A stretch of DNA of 64,000 bases from Anaerolineaceae bacterium (GTDB taxonomy: Bacteria > Chloroflexota > Anaerolineae > Aggregatilineales > Phototrophicaceae): positions 1 to 64,000 of the forward strand of contig JACKCH010000017.1 of the NCBI GenBank assembly GCA_020634115.1, written 5' to 3'. Each line of letters begins with the position of its first letter. Within the stretch, counting starts at the first letter, position 1. Below, in pieces: positions 33,548-42,667 of this stretch. The position numbers and the translations under genes were made by a program. The notes beneath the pieces are model-generated. The model was not told where the DNA came from. It searched no databases and saw only the letters and a program-made list of their open reading frames with translations.

Positions 33548-34312
33548 ATGGGAATGCTGCAAGAACTCCAATACTATCTCAAAAGCCAGTCTGCCAGCGC
33601 ACCGCGTTACATCATCGAGCAAGCAGTGATGTTTCTCTTAGGGAGTATTCCGAGCCTGGTGGGAGTAGTGCTGCGGGGTATCGCCTATAAAGCTCTGCTC
33701 AAGGCGGATGGTGTGCCACTGATTGAACATCACGTTCGTTTATTGAGTTTATCTAATATCCGTCTGGGCGCACGGGTGTATCTGGACAGCGGCGTTTACC
33801 TGAATGCGCTGCCCGGCGGGATTACGATTGGTGAAGGCACGAATCTGATGCACGGTACAATTTTTCACGTCTTTAACTACCGTGACCTACCTCAAGCCGG
33901 AATCACGGTTGGGAAGAACTGTTTCTTCGGAGAATATACCTGTATCCGGGGACAGGGGGGGGTGCGTATCGGGGACGGGGTGTACACCGGTACGCAGGTG
34001 AATATCGCCGCTGTGAACCATGTTTTCTCTGACCCTGACCGCTTTATCCGTGAGCAGGGAATCACCGCGGATGGCATCGTGATTGAAGATGACGTGTGGC
34101 TGGGTTCTAATGTGACGGTGGTGGATGGCGTGACCGTCGGGATGGGCAGTATAGTGGGCGCGGGGGCAGTGGTGACTAAAAGTATCCCCCCTTATAGTAT
34201 CGCCGTTGGTGTCCCGGCTAAAGTGATCGGTGATCGCCGTGACCCTGAGGCCGTCAAACGTTTCTCCGGCGCGAATGTGTTCTTTGGCGAACTGGAAGAC
34301 CTGCGGAAATAA
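33548..34312 (+). CDS. Hexapeptide-repeat acyltransferase
   Basis: A 254-residue left-handed beta-helix acyltransferase of the LpxA/maltose O-acetyltransferase superfamily. An N-terminal helical region with one hydrophobic stretch (VMFLLGSIPSLVGVVLRG, about 29-46) is followed by hexapeptide repeats such as IRLGARVYLDSG, GITIGEGTNL, ITVGKNCFFG and VWLGSNVTVVDGVTVGMGS, and ends with IAVGVPAKVIGDRR. A catalytic His is likely in AAVNHVFSD. It probably acetylates a surface glycan, which fits the heptose genes upstream. ATG 33548 is preferred for its AAGGAC site. Confidence 0.85.
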   Translation: MGMLQELQYYLKSQSASAPRYIIEQAVMFLLGSIPSLVGVVLRGIAYKALLKADGVPLIEHHVRLLSLSNIRLGARVYLDSGVYLNALPGGITIGEGTNLMHGTIFHVFNYRDLPQAGITVGKNCFFGEYTCIRGQGGVRIGDGVYTGTQVNIAAVNHVFSDPDRFIREQGITADGIVIEDDVWLGSNVTVVDGVTVGMGSIVGAGAVVTKSIPPYSIAVGVPAKVIGDRRDPEAVKRFSGANVFFGELEDLRK

Positions 34313-34356
34313 CCGCCTGTGGAGATGCACTGGAAGTCATTTTACTTCCATTTATG

Positions 34357-34389
34357 ACTGCCGGTAACGTTCCGGCAGTTTGTTTTTCC
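34357..34389 (+). terminator. Rho-independent terminator
   Basis: ACTGCCGG pairs with CCGGCAGT around a seven-base loop, followed by TTGTTTTT. It ends the heptose/acyltransferase unit. Confidence 0.85.
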
Positions 34390-34695
34390 CCCCAGAAAGC
34401 TTGCGTGATTTCCCAAAATAAAGTTATAATCCTGATAACAGTCACTGTATTTAAGATTAGCTTGAACACGGGTTTTGGCGACGAGCCATTACAAAGACTT
34501 ATATGAATTGTGTAGCAAATCACAGAAGATGTGTTACATTTGGAATGTGAGTATATGATGAGTTTTAGGTATACTCTTCTTTGCGTGTTTAACCTATTGC
34601 ATTAAGGAGGTGCTGCACCGCATAGTTTTCTTTAGTTTACCCACACCGCTAATCTGTTTAGGGGTGTAAAAATTATTTTATCAGGAAGGGTCAAT
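34390..34695. other. Leader region of the decaheme gene
   Basis: A 306-base AT-rich stretch. TATACT at 34570-34575 may be a -10 box, but no -35 fits it. AAGGAGG at 34604-34610 is not followed by a supported start codon. No known riboswitch motif is recognised. Confidence 0.4.
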
Positions 34696-36855
34696 ATGAA
34701 ACACTATCACTACTTCACCGTCGGAGGTGTGCTACTGCTAGTAGTCGCTCTGGCGCTGTTGGCTTTTCCAGCCGTAGCGCAAGAGGAAACTCCGAACCCA
34801 CTAGGCGATCCGCCAACCTTTCTCCGGGGTATTTATGATGCATGGGCAGCTTCTCCCCATGCAGACGTAACTGCCGAAGCCTTCAACCACTGGAATGAGG
34901 ACGACCCGAAAGAAGTCAGCGCAAGCTGCGCCAAGTGCCATTCGACCCCTGGGTATCAGGATTACCTGGGCGCGGATGGTTCAGAATTTGGCTCCATTGA
35001 CAACACGATTCCGGTTGGCACCGTGATTAACTGCGATGCCTGCCACAACAGTGTTGCCATTGACCTGCGTGCGGTGACTTTCCCCTCTGGCGTCGAACTC
35101 GGCAACCTGGGTGACTCGGCTCGTTGTATGGTCTGCCATCAGGGGCGTGAGTTTGGTGGCTCAATTGATGCTGCTGTTGAAAACGCTGGTCTGACGGATA
35201 GTCTCGATACAGTGAGTGCCGACCTGCGCTTCATCAATATCCACTACTTCGCTGCCGCAGCCACGCGCTATGGCTCGGAAGTACACGGTGGGTATGAATA
35301 TGCTGGGATGCGCTACCAGCCACGTTTCGATCATGTCGAAGGATATCAGGGCTGCATTGACTGTCATAATCCACATACACTCGAACTGAAAGTGGATGAA
35401 TGCACGGCCTGTCACGAAGGTGTAGACAGCCTGGAAGCAGTTGCTGACATTCGTATGAACGGCTCGCTGACTGATTATGACGGCGATGGCAATATTGAAG
35501 AAGGAATCAAGGCGGAAATCGAAGGAATGCAGGCCAAGCTGTATGAAGCTATGCAGACCTATGCCTCTGAAGTTGCCGGCCTTGCCCTTATCTACAACCC
35601 GGATGCGTATCCATATGTCTTTGGTGATGCCAATGGCAACGGCACGATTGACGAGGGCGAGGGCAGCTACAATGCCTTTACGCCGCGTCTGCTGAAAGCG
35701 GCCTACAACTATCAGGTGTCAGTGAAAGACCCCGGTGCATTTGCGCACAATGCGAAATACATTATCGCGCTGCTGTACGACTCGACGATGGACCTGAACA
35801 CTGCCATCAGCGCCCAGGTTGATCTGTCGACCGCCCATCGTAATGACCCCGGTCACTTTGACGCAACGGGCGAACCGTTCCGTCACTGGGACGCCGACGG
35901 TGAAGTCTCTGCCTCCTGTGTGAAGTGCCATACGGCTGAAGGTCTGCCGTTCTTCCTGGAGAATGGTGTGACGATTGCCATGGAACCGGCCAATGGCCTG
36001 GCCTGCTCGACCTGCCATAGCGAGATTGGTGGCGAATGGGCGCGGCTCATGGTCAATGAAGTGACCTTCCCCAGTGGTCTAGTGGCTTCCTTCGGTGAAG
36101 GCGACGATGCCAACCTGTGTATCAACTGCCATCAGGGGCGTGAATCCACCGCCAGTGTAAACGCGGCAATCACCCGTTCCGGCGCTGGCCCGGATGATGT
36201 CTCCGACGCGATCAGCTTCCGCAACGTCCACTACTTTGCGGCGGGCGCGACCTGGTTCGGTGATCTGGCCCAGGGTATGTACCAGTATGCCGGCATGGAA
36301 TACAATGGCGAAAACGTGCATGTCCGTAAGGCCAACACTTGCACGGAATGTCATGATGTCCACTCACTGGAAGTCCGGGTTGAAGACCTGTGTACGGACT
36401 GCCATGAAGACATCGAAGACAGCCTGGATGTCCACATGATCCGTATGGAAGAAGATGAGGACGTTGAGGGCATTGACTACAACGGTAACGGCGACGCAAC
36501 TGAGCCGATCTACCAGGAAGTCAAGTCGTTCGCGGACGCACTGCTTGTCGCGGTTCAGGACTATGCGGCCAATACCGTTGGCACGCCGATTGTGTACAGC
36601 CCCAGCGCGTACCCGTATTTCTTCGCCGATGTCAATGGCAACGGCGAATGGGATGCAGACGATGCCCGGTACACTACCTGGACGCCACGTCTGCTGGAAG
36701 CGGCCTATAACTACCAGTACTTCCAGAAAGACCCCGGCGCGTTTGCCCATAACCCCGACTACGTCATGCAGGTTCTGTATGACAGCCTCGCGGACATTGG
36801 CGGCGCGGATGCGGTTGCCAGCTTCACTCGGCCTCCGGTGCTGAAGGACGAGTAA
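34696..36855 (+). CDS. Exported decaheme cytochrome c, tandem pentaheme duplication
   Basis: A 719-residue exported electron-transfer protein. A signal peptide (about 1-28) is followed by two homologous halves. Each has five CxxCH heme sites: first half CAKCH (Cys78), CDACH, CMVCH, CIDCH, CTACH (Cys236); second half CVKCH (Cys408), CSTCH, CINCH, CTECH, CTDCH (Cys566), an offset of about 330 residues. After each heme cluster comes an Asp/Asn-rich loop like an EF-hand (DYDGDG, DANGNGTIDEGEG; DYNGNG, DVNGNGEWDADDA) and a conserved AAYNYQ...KDPGAFAHN block. The redox partner is unknown. A terminator follows. Confidence 0.93.
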   Translation: MKHYHYFTVGGVLLLVVALALLAFPAVAQEETPNPLGDPPTFLRGIYDAWAASPHADVTAEAFNHWNEDDPKEVSASCAKCHSTPGYQDYLGADGSEFGSIDNTIPVGTVINCDACHNSVAIDLRAVTFPSGVELGNLGDSARCMVCHQGREFGGSIDAAVENAGLTDSLDTVSADLRFINIHYFAAAATRYGSEVHGGYEYAGMRYQPRFDHVEGYQGCIDCHNPHTLELKVDECTACHEGVDSLEAVADIRMNGSLTDYDGDGNIEEGIKAEIEGMQAKLYEAMQTYASEVAGLALIYNPDAYPYVFGDANGNGTIDEGEGSYNAFTPRLLKAAYNYQVSVKDPGAFAHNAKYIIALLYDSTMDLNTAISAQVDLSTAHRNDPGHFDATGEPFRHWDADGEVSASCVKCHTAEGLPFFLENGVTIAMEPANGLACSTCHSEIGGEWARLMVNEVTFPSGLVASFGEGDDANLCINCHQGRESTASVNAAITRSGAGPDDVSDAISFRNVHYFAAGATWFGDLAQGMYQYAGMEYNGENVHVRKANTCTECHDVHSLEVRVEDLCTDCHEDIEDSLDVHMIRMEEDEDVEGIDYNGNGDATEPIYQEVKSFADALLVAVQDYAANTVGTPIVYSPSAYPYFFADVNGNGEWDADDARYTTWTPRLLEAAYNYQYFQKDPGAFAHNPDYVMQVLYDSLADIGGADAVASFTRPPVLKDE

Positions 36856-36882
36856 AGAACTGCTGCGGTAATTAGCTCTACG

Positions 36883-36911
36883 AAGGCCGGGTGTCACAGC
36901 CCGGCCTTTTT
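36883..36911 (+). terminator. Rho-independent terminator after the decaheme gene
   Basis: AAGGCCGGG pairs with CCCGGCCTT around an eight-base loop, followed by TTT. Confidence 0.88.
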
Positions 36912-37009
36912 GATTCACTGTTCTCCGTTAGATTGCTTCGCTTGCCCGATAGATAGTGGGCAGCTACACTATACACGTACTGTCGGCAATCCGGGTGAAA
37001 CGCGCTCCT

Positions 37010-38545
37010 ATGTCCATTTTTCGGCTTCTATCTTTTCTTGTCTTTTTGCTCATTACCACCTTATCAGCGGTTAGTCCGATGGCGGCACAGGGAGACTGTG
37101 GTCTGGTGACGACCATCGGTTTCCCGGTGGATCGAGGGATATTCCAACTGGCGCAGGATTTCGCTGCCCCCAGCCCGCGCCACCAGGGGCGCTACCATAC
37201 CGGTGAAGACTACTTTGGCGGGCGGGGGATGAGCTATGGTCAGCCGGTGCGGGCAATTGCCAATGGACGGGTGACGTATTCCGCCCCGCGTGGTTGGGGA
37301 CGGGATGGTGGCGTGGTTATCATCCAGCACACTTTTCCCGATGGTTCGGTGGCTTACAGCCAGTACGGCCACATGGAGGAGACAGCTACCCGGCCTTTCC
37401 CAGCGCGTTATAGCTGTGTGTCGGCGGGGGATGTCATCGGCTCGGTGGGCAATATCCGCCCCGCGCCGCACCTGCATTTTGAGATGCGTACGAACCAGCC
37501 GGATGTTCCCGGCCCCGGCTATACCTGGGCGCAGCCGGAAACGCTGGGCTGGCTTGCGCCGTCCGCTTTTATCACGAATTGGAACGCCTGGTTGCAACCA
37601 GCTTACCGCTTTCACCTGGATTCCATTGGTACGCCGCTGGTCGTCCGTGATGGCAGCCTGATTTACCTGGCCGCGAACCGGGTACGGGGCGCGACGCCCG
37701 ATGGCCGTGTGCTATGGCGGATTAACCTGGAACGTCCGGCGGTGGGGCTGTCGTGGCTGCCGCAGGCCGCGCTGTTGGTGTATGCCGATGGCACGCTGCA
37801 GGAAATCAACCTGGATGGCTCCTTGGGGCAGGCCTGGGCTACCGGACTCCAGTTTGATGCGCCGCCGGTTGACCTCGGCCCCTGGATGGTGGCGCATACC
37901 ACCGATCACGCGCTGGTCGCGTTCACGTCTGACCGCCGGGCTGTGGCGTGGCGGCTGGACAATGTCGCGCCGCTGGCGGCCAGCCATGCTACCGCGCAGA
38001 TTACCGGGCTGCTGACCAGGGATAACGACCTGCTGCTGGTTTCTTCCGCTGGTGCTTTACTGGAACAACGGGTGCTGCCGAATTCCGCCAGCCTGGGGGA
38101 AGACTCTGCCGGGAATCTTCTGGTATATTCGCAAGACGGACTCTGGCGGGTCGCGCCGGATGCGACCTGGACAGCGGTTGATGGGATTCCGCCGGCTGGC
38201 AGTGATAGCGCCGTTCTGGAGCAAGGCGGACGGCTGGTGGTTTTCGATGGGGGACAACTGGCCGCTTATAATCCTGATATGACGCTGGCCTGGGAAACGC
38301 CGCTTTACGGTGTGGCGGGTGCGGTTACGCTGAAGGCATACGGTGGCATTCTACTGCTCACGGTAGGTGGGAATGTCTATGCCTGGGGGATGACTGGCGG
38401 CCTGTGCGGGGCGGTTGAACTCTACCAAGAGCGCGGGGCGGCGCTGTGGCCTGACCTGGGCGCGGATGGCCTGCTGAGGATCGCGGCAGGGGATACCATC
38501 ACCGGGTTTGACTGGCGCCAGTTCCTCGGCGTGTGTAGTCCGTAG
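37010..38545 (+). CDS. Exported M23 peptidase with C-terminal beta-propeller-like domain
   Basis: A 511-residue secreted protein. A signal peptide (about 1-25) precedes an M23/LytM metallopeptidase domain (about 30-190) with zinc motifs HTGEDYFG and HLHFEM, which cleave peptidoglycan cross-links. The remaining 300 residues show repeated short blades (GRVLWRINLERPAVGLSW, DRRAVAWRLDNVAPL, GNLLVYSQDGLWRV) like a PQQ-type beta-propeller. Propeller repeats attached to M23 are unusual and may position the enzyme. ATG 37010 begins the signal peptide; the longer in-frame start at 36956 is rejected. Confidence 0.85.
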   Translation: MSIFRLLSFLVFLLITTLSAVSPMAAQGDCGLVTTIGFPVDRGIFQLAQDFAAPSPRHQGRYHTGEDYFGGRGMSYGQPVRAIANGRVTYSAPRGWGRDGGVVIIQHTFPDGSVAYSQYGHMEETATRPFPARYSCVSAGDVIGSVGNIRPAPHLHFEMRTNQPDVPGPGYTWAQPETLGWLAPSAFITNWNAWLQPAYRFHLDSIGTPLVVRDGSLIYLAANRVRGATPDGRVLWRINLERPAVGLSWLPQAALLVYADGTLQEINLDGSLGQAWATGLQFDAPPVDLGPWMVAHTTDHALVAFTSDRRAVAWRLDNVAPLAASHATAQITGLLTRDNDLLLVSSAGALLEQRVLPNSASLGEDSAGNLLVYSQDGLWRVAPDATWTAVDGIPPAGSDSAVLEQGGRLVVFDGGQLAAYNPDMTLAWETPLYGVAGAVTLKAYGGILLLTVGGNVYAWGMTGGLCGAVELYQERGAALWPDLGADGLLRIAAGDTITGFDWRQFLGVCSP

Positions 38546-38593
38546 CAGTTGGCTGTTACCATTTTTGACGATCCGGCAAATGAGCGATTTTGT

Positions 38594-38633
38594 CCTGATT
38601 GCTGAGGGCTAAAAGCTGACAACTGATGGCTCA
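38594..38633. repeat. Heptad tandem repeat, locus 5
   Basis: Units ATTGCTG, AGGGCTA, AAAGCTG, ACAACTG, ATGGCTC in the gap between the M23 and thioesterase genes. Confidence 0.6.
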
Positions 38634-38700
38634 CTATCCTTTTGCCAGGGCGCGTTTATCCCAACTTATATCATCCATATTCAACGCTAAAGGAAACTGA

Positions 38701-39144
38701 ATGATGCTCGATGCTTTCCGCCACCACATCCCGGTTGAAGTGCGGTTTGGCGACCTGGACGCGATGGGACACGTCAATAACGCCAAATATCTCACCTACC
38801 TGGAAACTGCCCGCATCCGCTATGTCCACGAGGTCTGTACGCCGCATACCAATTGGTCAGAACTTGGCATGATTCTGGCGAAGGTTGTGATCGAATACAA
38901 AGCGCCACTGCTCTATGGTGATATGGTGGAAGTGTTTACGCGGGTGAGCCGTCTGGGGAACAAGAGTTTTGAGATTGAGCATGTTATCACGCGCATGGCG
39001 GACGGCCAGACGGAAATCGCCGCGCAGGGTGTGACGACGATGGTCGCCTATGACTATCAGGCACAGCGCACTATGCCGGTGTCGGATTTTTGGCGCGAGC
39101 GTATCCTGGCCTATGAACCGGCACTGTCGCCAGGCAGTGATTGA
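38701..39144 (+). CDS. Acyl-CoA thioesterase (4HBT/YbgC-like)
   Basis: A 147-residue hot-dog-fold thioesterase. The active-site region is VRFGDLDAMGHVNNAKYLTY, with the catalytic Asp of the 4-hydroxybenzoyl-CoA thioesterase family, followed by LETARIRYV. It hydrolyses an acyl-CoA in the cytoplasm; the chain specificity is not readable. AAGGAAA precedes tandem ATG codons (38701 and 38704). It is 82 bases before the TIR-WD40 gene and probably unrelated to it. Confidence 0.88.
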   Translation: MMLDAFRHHIPVEVRFGDLDAMGHVNNAKYLTYLETARIRYVHEVCTPHTNWSELGMILAKVVIEYKAPLLYGDMVEVFTRVSRLGNKSFEIEHVITRMADGQTEIAAQGVTTMVAYDYQAQRTMPVSDFWRERILAYEPALSPGSD

Positions 39145-39225
39145 CCGCCGACTGCTGCTTGCGTTCCCTTACTTGGTGTATAATCAACACACCACTCGCA
39201 GTATCCGCTCAGCCACACGGAGCCT

Positions 39226-41607
39226 ATGATGACTGATGTATTTATTTCTTATTCACGAAAAGATGCACCTTTTGTACACCGCCTGCACGAGGCATTGGCG
39301 AAACAGGAACGCGATGTCTGGGTGGATTGGGAAGATATTCCCCTGACTGCCGACTGGTGGCGCGAAATTCAGAATGGCATTGAAGCCACCGACGCTTTTG
39401 CTTTCGTCATCAGCCCGGACTCGGTGCGCTCCGACGTTTGCCGCCGCGAGATAGATCATGCGATTGCCAATAACAAGCGCATTATCCCAATCCTACATCG
39501 CGCGGTGATTGACCCGGCAGAACAGAAACTCATGCACCCGTCTGTCGGGTCGCATAACTGGATTTTCTTCCGTGAAAGCGATGATTTTGATGCCGCTTTC
39601 CAGAAACTCGTCAATGCCCTGGATACCGATTTAAGCCATGTGCGCGAGCATACCCGCCTGCTGGTTCATGCCAAAGAGTGGAATAACGGGCAGCGGAATT
39701 CTAGCTACCTGCTGCAAGGTGACGAACTCAAGAAGGCGGAAACCTGGCTGGAGCATAGTGTCGCCAAAAGCCCGAAACCGACCGCACTCCATGCCGAATA
39801 TATTGGTGCGAGCCGTCAGGCGGCTGTTGCCCGTCAGCGACGTTTGCTGGCCGGGGTGTCGGTGGCGCTAGTGGTTTCTATCGGGTTGTCGATTCTATCC
39901 TTTGTCCTATTCTGGGAGGCGAATAACCAACGTTCGATTGCAGACGCCAATGCGGTTGCTGCCCAGGAAGCCAGTGATGAAGCCCAGCGTCAGGAGGCAA
40001 TCGCCCGATCTATCGGGTTAGCGGGGCAGGCGGAGGTCGCTCGGAATGATGCCGAACGGCGACGGGATGAGGGTGACGATGTGGCCGCCCGAACGCTTCA
40101 GAGCCGCTCCGTTCTGTTGGGACTAGAGGCGCTCAATGTCTATGGATATACCTGGCAGGCGGAGCGCGCCCTGGGATTAGCCGTGCGAGACCAATTTGCC
40201 AAGGTTGAGCTGGCGGGGCATACCGATGAGGTGTTCGATGTAGCCTGGTCGCCGGACGGGACATGGGTCGCCACCGCCAGTGCCGATAAGACTGCAAAGA
40301 TATGGGTGGCTGAAACCGGTCAGCAAGTTTACAGCCTTCGGCACAATGACGTGGTGAACAGTGCCGCCTGGTCTCCAGATGGTCGGCGAGTGGTCACTGC
40401 CAGTAACGATTACACCGCACGCGTGTGGGATCTGGCAAACGGTGCGTCCTATATCGAATTAGTTGGGCATACCGGCTCGGTGTTACAGGCGAGATGGTCA
40501 CCGGATGGCATGAAAATAGCCACTGCCAGTGCCGATGGTACAGCGCGTATCTGGGATGCGCAGACCGGGGAAATGCTGCTGACGCTGCGGGCGCATCAGA
40601 AGGCCGTCAACAGTGCCGAATGGTCGCCGGATGGCACCAAGGTTGTCACCGCCAGCGAGGATAATACGGCCATTATCTGGGACGCCGCGACTGGCGAACT
40701 GCTCCATCCCCTGGAAGATCATACCCGCGCTGTGAACCGTGCTCTCTGGTCACATGATGGTACGCGGATTCTGACGGCCAGCGACGATAAAACCGCCCGG
40801 GTATGGGATGCGACGACGGGTAAGTCTTTGCTGACCCTCAGCGGCCATACCCGCGAAGTGAATCGCGCGGTGTGGTCGCCAGACGGCACACGAATTGCCA
40901 CCGCCAGTGGAGACCGTACTGCCCGCATTTACGATGCCCAGACCGGAGCGCTGCTGTTCACGTTGTTCGGGCATGTGAACGACGTGCTGGATGTGGCCTG
41001 GTCGCTGGACAGCCAGCGATTGGTGACCACCAGCCAGGATCATACTGCCCGCGTGTGGGATGCCAGCACTGGTGCGGAGTTGATTAACTATAATAGCCAT
41101 ACCAACGCAGTTTATAGTGTGGAATGGTCACCGGACGGGACATTTTTGGCGACGGCCAGTGCAGATCACACGTCTCGTTTGTGGGAAATCTGGACGGATG
41201 CGGCTCAACTGGCGACATTTGCTCGAGGATGCTGTGCGGTGCGCGACCTGACGGATGAGGAACGCCAGCAGATTGGTCTGCCCCTGGTGCCGAACGCGCC
41301 GCCGCCCGCTGACGGCATTCCAAGCTGCCCGGATGCGCCAGTATCGCAGCTTTACGACGGGGTGCGTGGGATTGTGGTGGATGACGGCACGAATGACGCG
41401 CTGCGGGTGCGTGCTGGGGCAGGGCTGACCCGTTCGATTATTGACCGGCTCTCGCCCAGTCAGACGTTCCAGGTGATCGAGGGGCCGCAGTGTGCTGATG
41501 GGTTCGCCTGGTTCCATGTGCTGTTCGGGATTAACGCGGTGGACGGCTGGGTGGCGGAAGCTGATGACTCGGCCTATTTTGCCGTGCCGTTTGAGCAGGA
41601 ACAGTGA
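39226..41607 (+). CDS. Membrane-anchored TIR-WD40-SH3 protein
   Basis: A 793-residue multidomain protein. Residues 1-130 form a TIR domain (DVFISYSRKDAPFVHRL, VWVDWEDIPL, WWREIQNGIEATDAFAFVIS). Glu36 of WED lies where the catalytic Glu of NAD-cleaving TIRs such as SARM1 falls. A helix (about 208-230) and a coiled Gln/Glu/Ala-rich stalk (235-300) follow, then eight WD40 repeats (about 328-660, WSPDGTxxxTAS...ARVWD) and a bacterial SH3-like domain (about 708-788, DALRVRAGAGLTRS). Topology puts TIR inside and WD40/SH3 outside. Signalling or defence function is inferred. The next gene overlaps its stop by one base. Confidence 0.9.
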   Translation: MMTDVFISYSRKDAPFVHRLHEALAKQERDVWVDWEDIPLTADWWREIQNGIEATDAFAFVISPDSVRSDVCRREIDHAIANNKRIIPILHRAVIDPAEQKLMHPSVGSHNWIFFRESDDFDAAFQKLVNALDTDLSHVREHTRLLVHAKEWNNGQRNSSYLLQGDELKKAETWLEHSVAKSPKPTALHAEYIGASRQAAVARQRRLLAGVSVALVVSIGLSILSFVLFWEANNQRSIADANAVAAQEASDEAQRQEAIARSIGLAGQAEVARNDAERRRDEGDDVAARTLQSRSVLLGLEALNVYGYTWQAERALGLAVRDQFAKVELAGHTDEVFDVAWSPDGTWVATASADKTAKIWVAETGQQVYSLRHNDVVNSAAWSPDGRRVVTASNDYTARVWDLANGASYIELVGHTGSVLQARWSPDGMKIATASADGTARIWDAQTGEMLLTLRAHQKAVNSAEWSPDGTKVVTASEDNTAIIWDAATGELLHPLEDHTRAVNRALWSHDGTRILTASDDKTARVWDATTGKSLLTLSGHTREVNRAVWSPDGTRIATASGDRTARIYDAQTGALLFTLFGHVNDVLDVAWSLDSQRLVTTSQDHTARVWDASTGAELINYNSHTNAVYSVEWSPDGTFLATASADHTSRLWEIWTDAAQLATFARGCCAVRDLTDEERQQIGLPLVPNAPPPADGIPSCPDAPVSQLYDGVRGIVVDDGTNDALRVRAGAGLTRSIIDRLSPSQTFQVIEGPQCADGFAWFHVLFGINAVDGWVAEADDSAYFAVPFEQEQ

Positions 41608-42548
41608 TGCGTGATATTGTCATTATCGGCGGGGGACTCAGCGGGCTGAGCGCGGCCTATGAACTGGAGCAGTTGGGCGTTCCCTACCGCCTCATCGAAG
41701 TGAAAAAACGACTGGGTGGCAGCCTGATGACGACCCGGCGTGAAGGCTTCCTGATGGATGATGGCCCGTTCGCCTTTCATCTGCCGCCGGATTGGCCGCT
41801 GCTGACGGAATTGGGACTGTCCGACGCGCTCTACACTGTGACCAGCCCGGCGGGGAAGCCCTGGCAGGCTTTCAAAGGGGGGACGGCTTCGCTGACGGAT
41901 GCGCTGGCGCAGCGACTGACCGGGACAGTCATCCGGCGCATGGCCGTGAGCAGTATCGGCCAGTTGGACAACCGCTTTACGCTCTGTATGGAGAATGGCC
42001 TGATGTGGGATGCCGGGGCGCTGATTGTTGCCGCGCCCGCCCGTCATGTGGAGCGCATGTTCCGCACGCTGCGCCCAGCGATCAGTGAACGCCTGCTGGA
42101 TTACCCCTATGATACGATTTTGCGGGTGGCGTTCGGCGTCCAGTGCGAAGCTTTTCAACCACCGGGGAAGCGCATCTGGGATATGGCGATTCCCTACTAC
42201 TATGAAACCGACCACCCGGAGCGAGTACCCCCGGGTGGGCTGCTACTGCAACTGGCTTTCCGCTGCAAAGCTGGGGAAATGCCCACGCCGGATGCGCTGC
42301 TGGCGACGTTGAGGCGGCGCTTGAAGCTGCCGGAGGTCATCACCAGTGCCGTCACCTACTGGCCGGAGGCTGACCCCCTCGCACCGTTTTCGCCGGGGCA
42401 TGAGGCGAACATGGCGGCTATAGAAAGCCAGTTACCGGAGGGTGTGGCGCTCATCGGCAGCGACTACAGCCACCCCAATCTGGCGACACGGGTCGAACAG
42501 GGACGCGCCGCCGCCCGCCGTATCGCGGCCTGGGCAGCCGGGGGATAG
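41607..42548 (+). CDS. FAD-dependent oxidoreductase (amine oxidase/protoporphyrinogen oxidase-like)
   Basis: A 313-residue flavoprotein with an N-terminal dinucleotide fold, DIVIIGGGLSGLSAAYELEQ, and the amine-oxidase follow-on motif RLGGSLMTTRREGFLMDDGP. The C-terminal end (VALIGSDYSHPNLATRVEQG) is the usual FAD-contact segment. It is shorter than HemG/Pds-type oxidases (about 450), so the substrate domain is reduced. The ATG overlaps the TIR-WD40 stop as TGATG, so the two are translationally coupled, an unexpected pairing. Confidence 0.82.
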   Translation: MRDIVIIGGGLSGLSAAYELEQLGVPYRLIEVKKRLGGSLMTTRREGFLMDDGPFAFHLPPDWPLLTELGLSDALYTVTSPAGKPWQAFKGGTASLTDALAQRLTGTVIRRMAVSSIGQLDNRFTLCMENGLMWDAGALIVAAPARHVERMFRTLRPAISERLLDYPYDTILRVAFGVQCEAFQPPGKRIWDMAIPYYYETDHPERVPPGGLLLQLAFRCKAGEMPTPDALLATLRRRLKLPEVITSAVTYWPEADPLAPFSPGHEANMAAIESQLPEGVALIGSDYSHPNLATRVEQGRAAARRIAAWAAGG

Positions 42549-42580
42549 GTAGCCTGATAGCCGGTTAGCATTTTAGCTCT
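42547..42580. repeat. Heptad tandem repeat, locus 6
   Basis: Units TAGCCTG, ATAGCCG, GTTAGCA, TTTTAGC, starting at the stop codon of the FAD gene. Confidence 0.6.
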
Positions 42581-42638
42581 TTGCGGTGCTATCGGGTTAA
42601 TTGGTTTCAGAATCACCCTGAAATGAAGAACGTATGGA

Positions 42639-42656
42639 GGCGCAAGGCCTTGCGCC
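42639..42656. repeat. Dispersed palindrome element
   Basis: GGCGCAAGGCCTTGCGCC, a perfect 18-base palindrome followed by CCCAAG. It lies just before the stop of the convergent gene and is a diverged member of the hairpin family, without CCCTAC. Confidence 0.55.
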
Positions 42657-42667
42657 CCCAAGACTGT

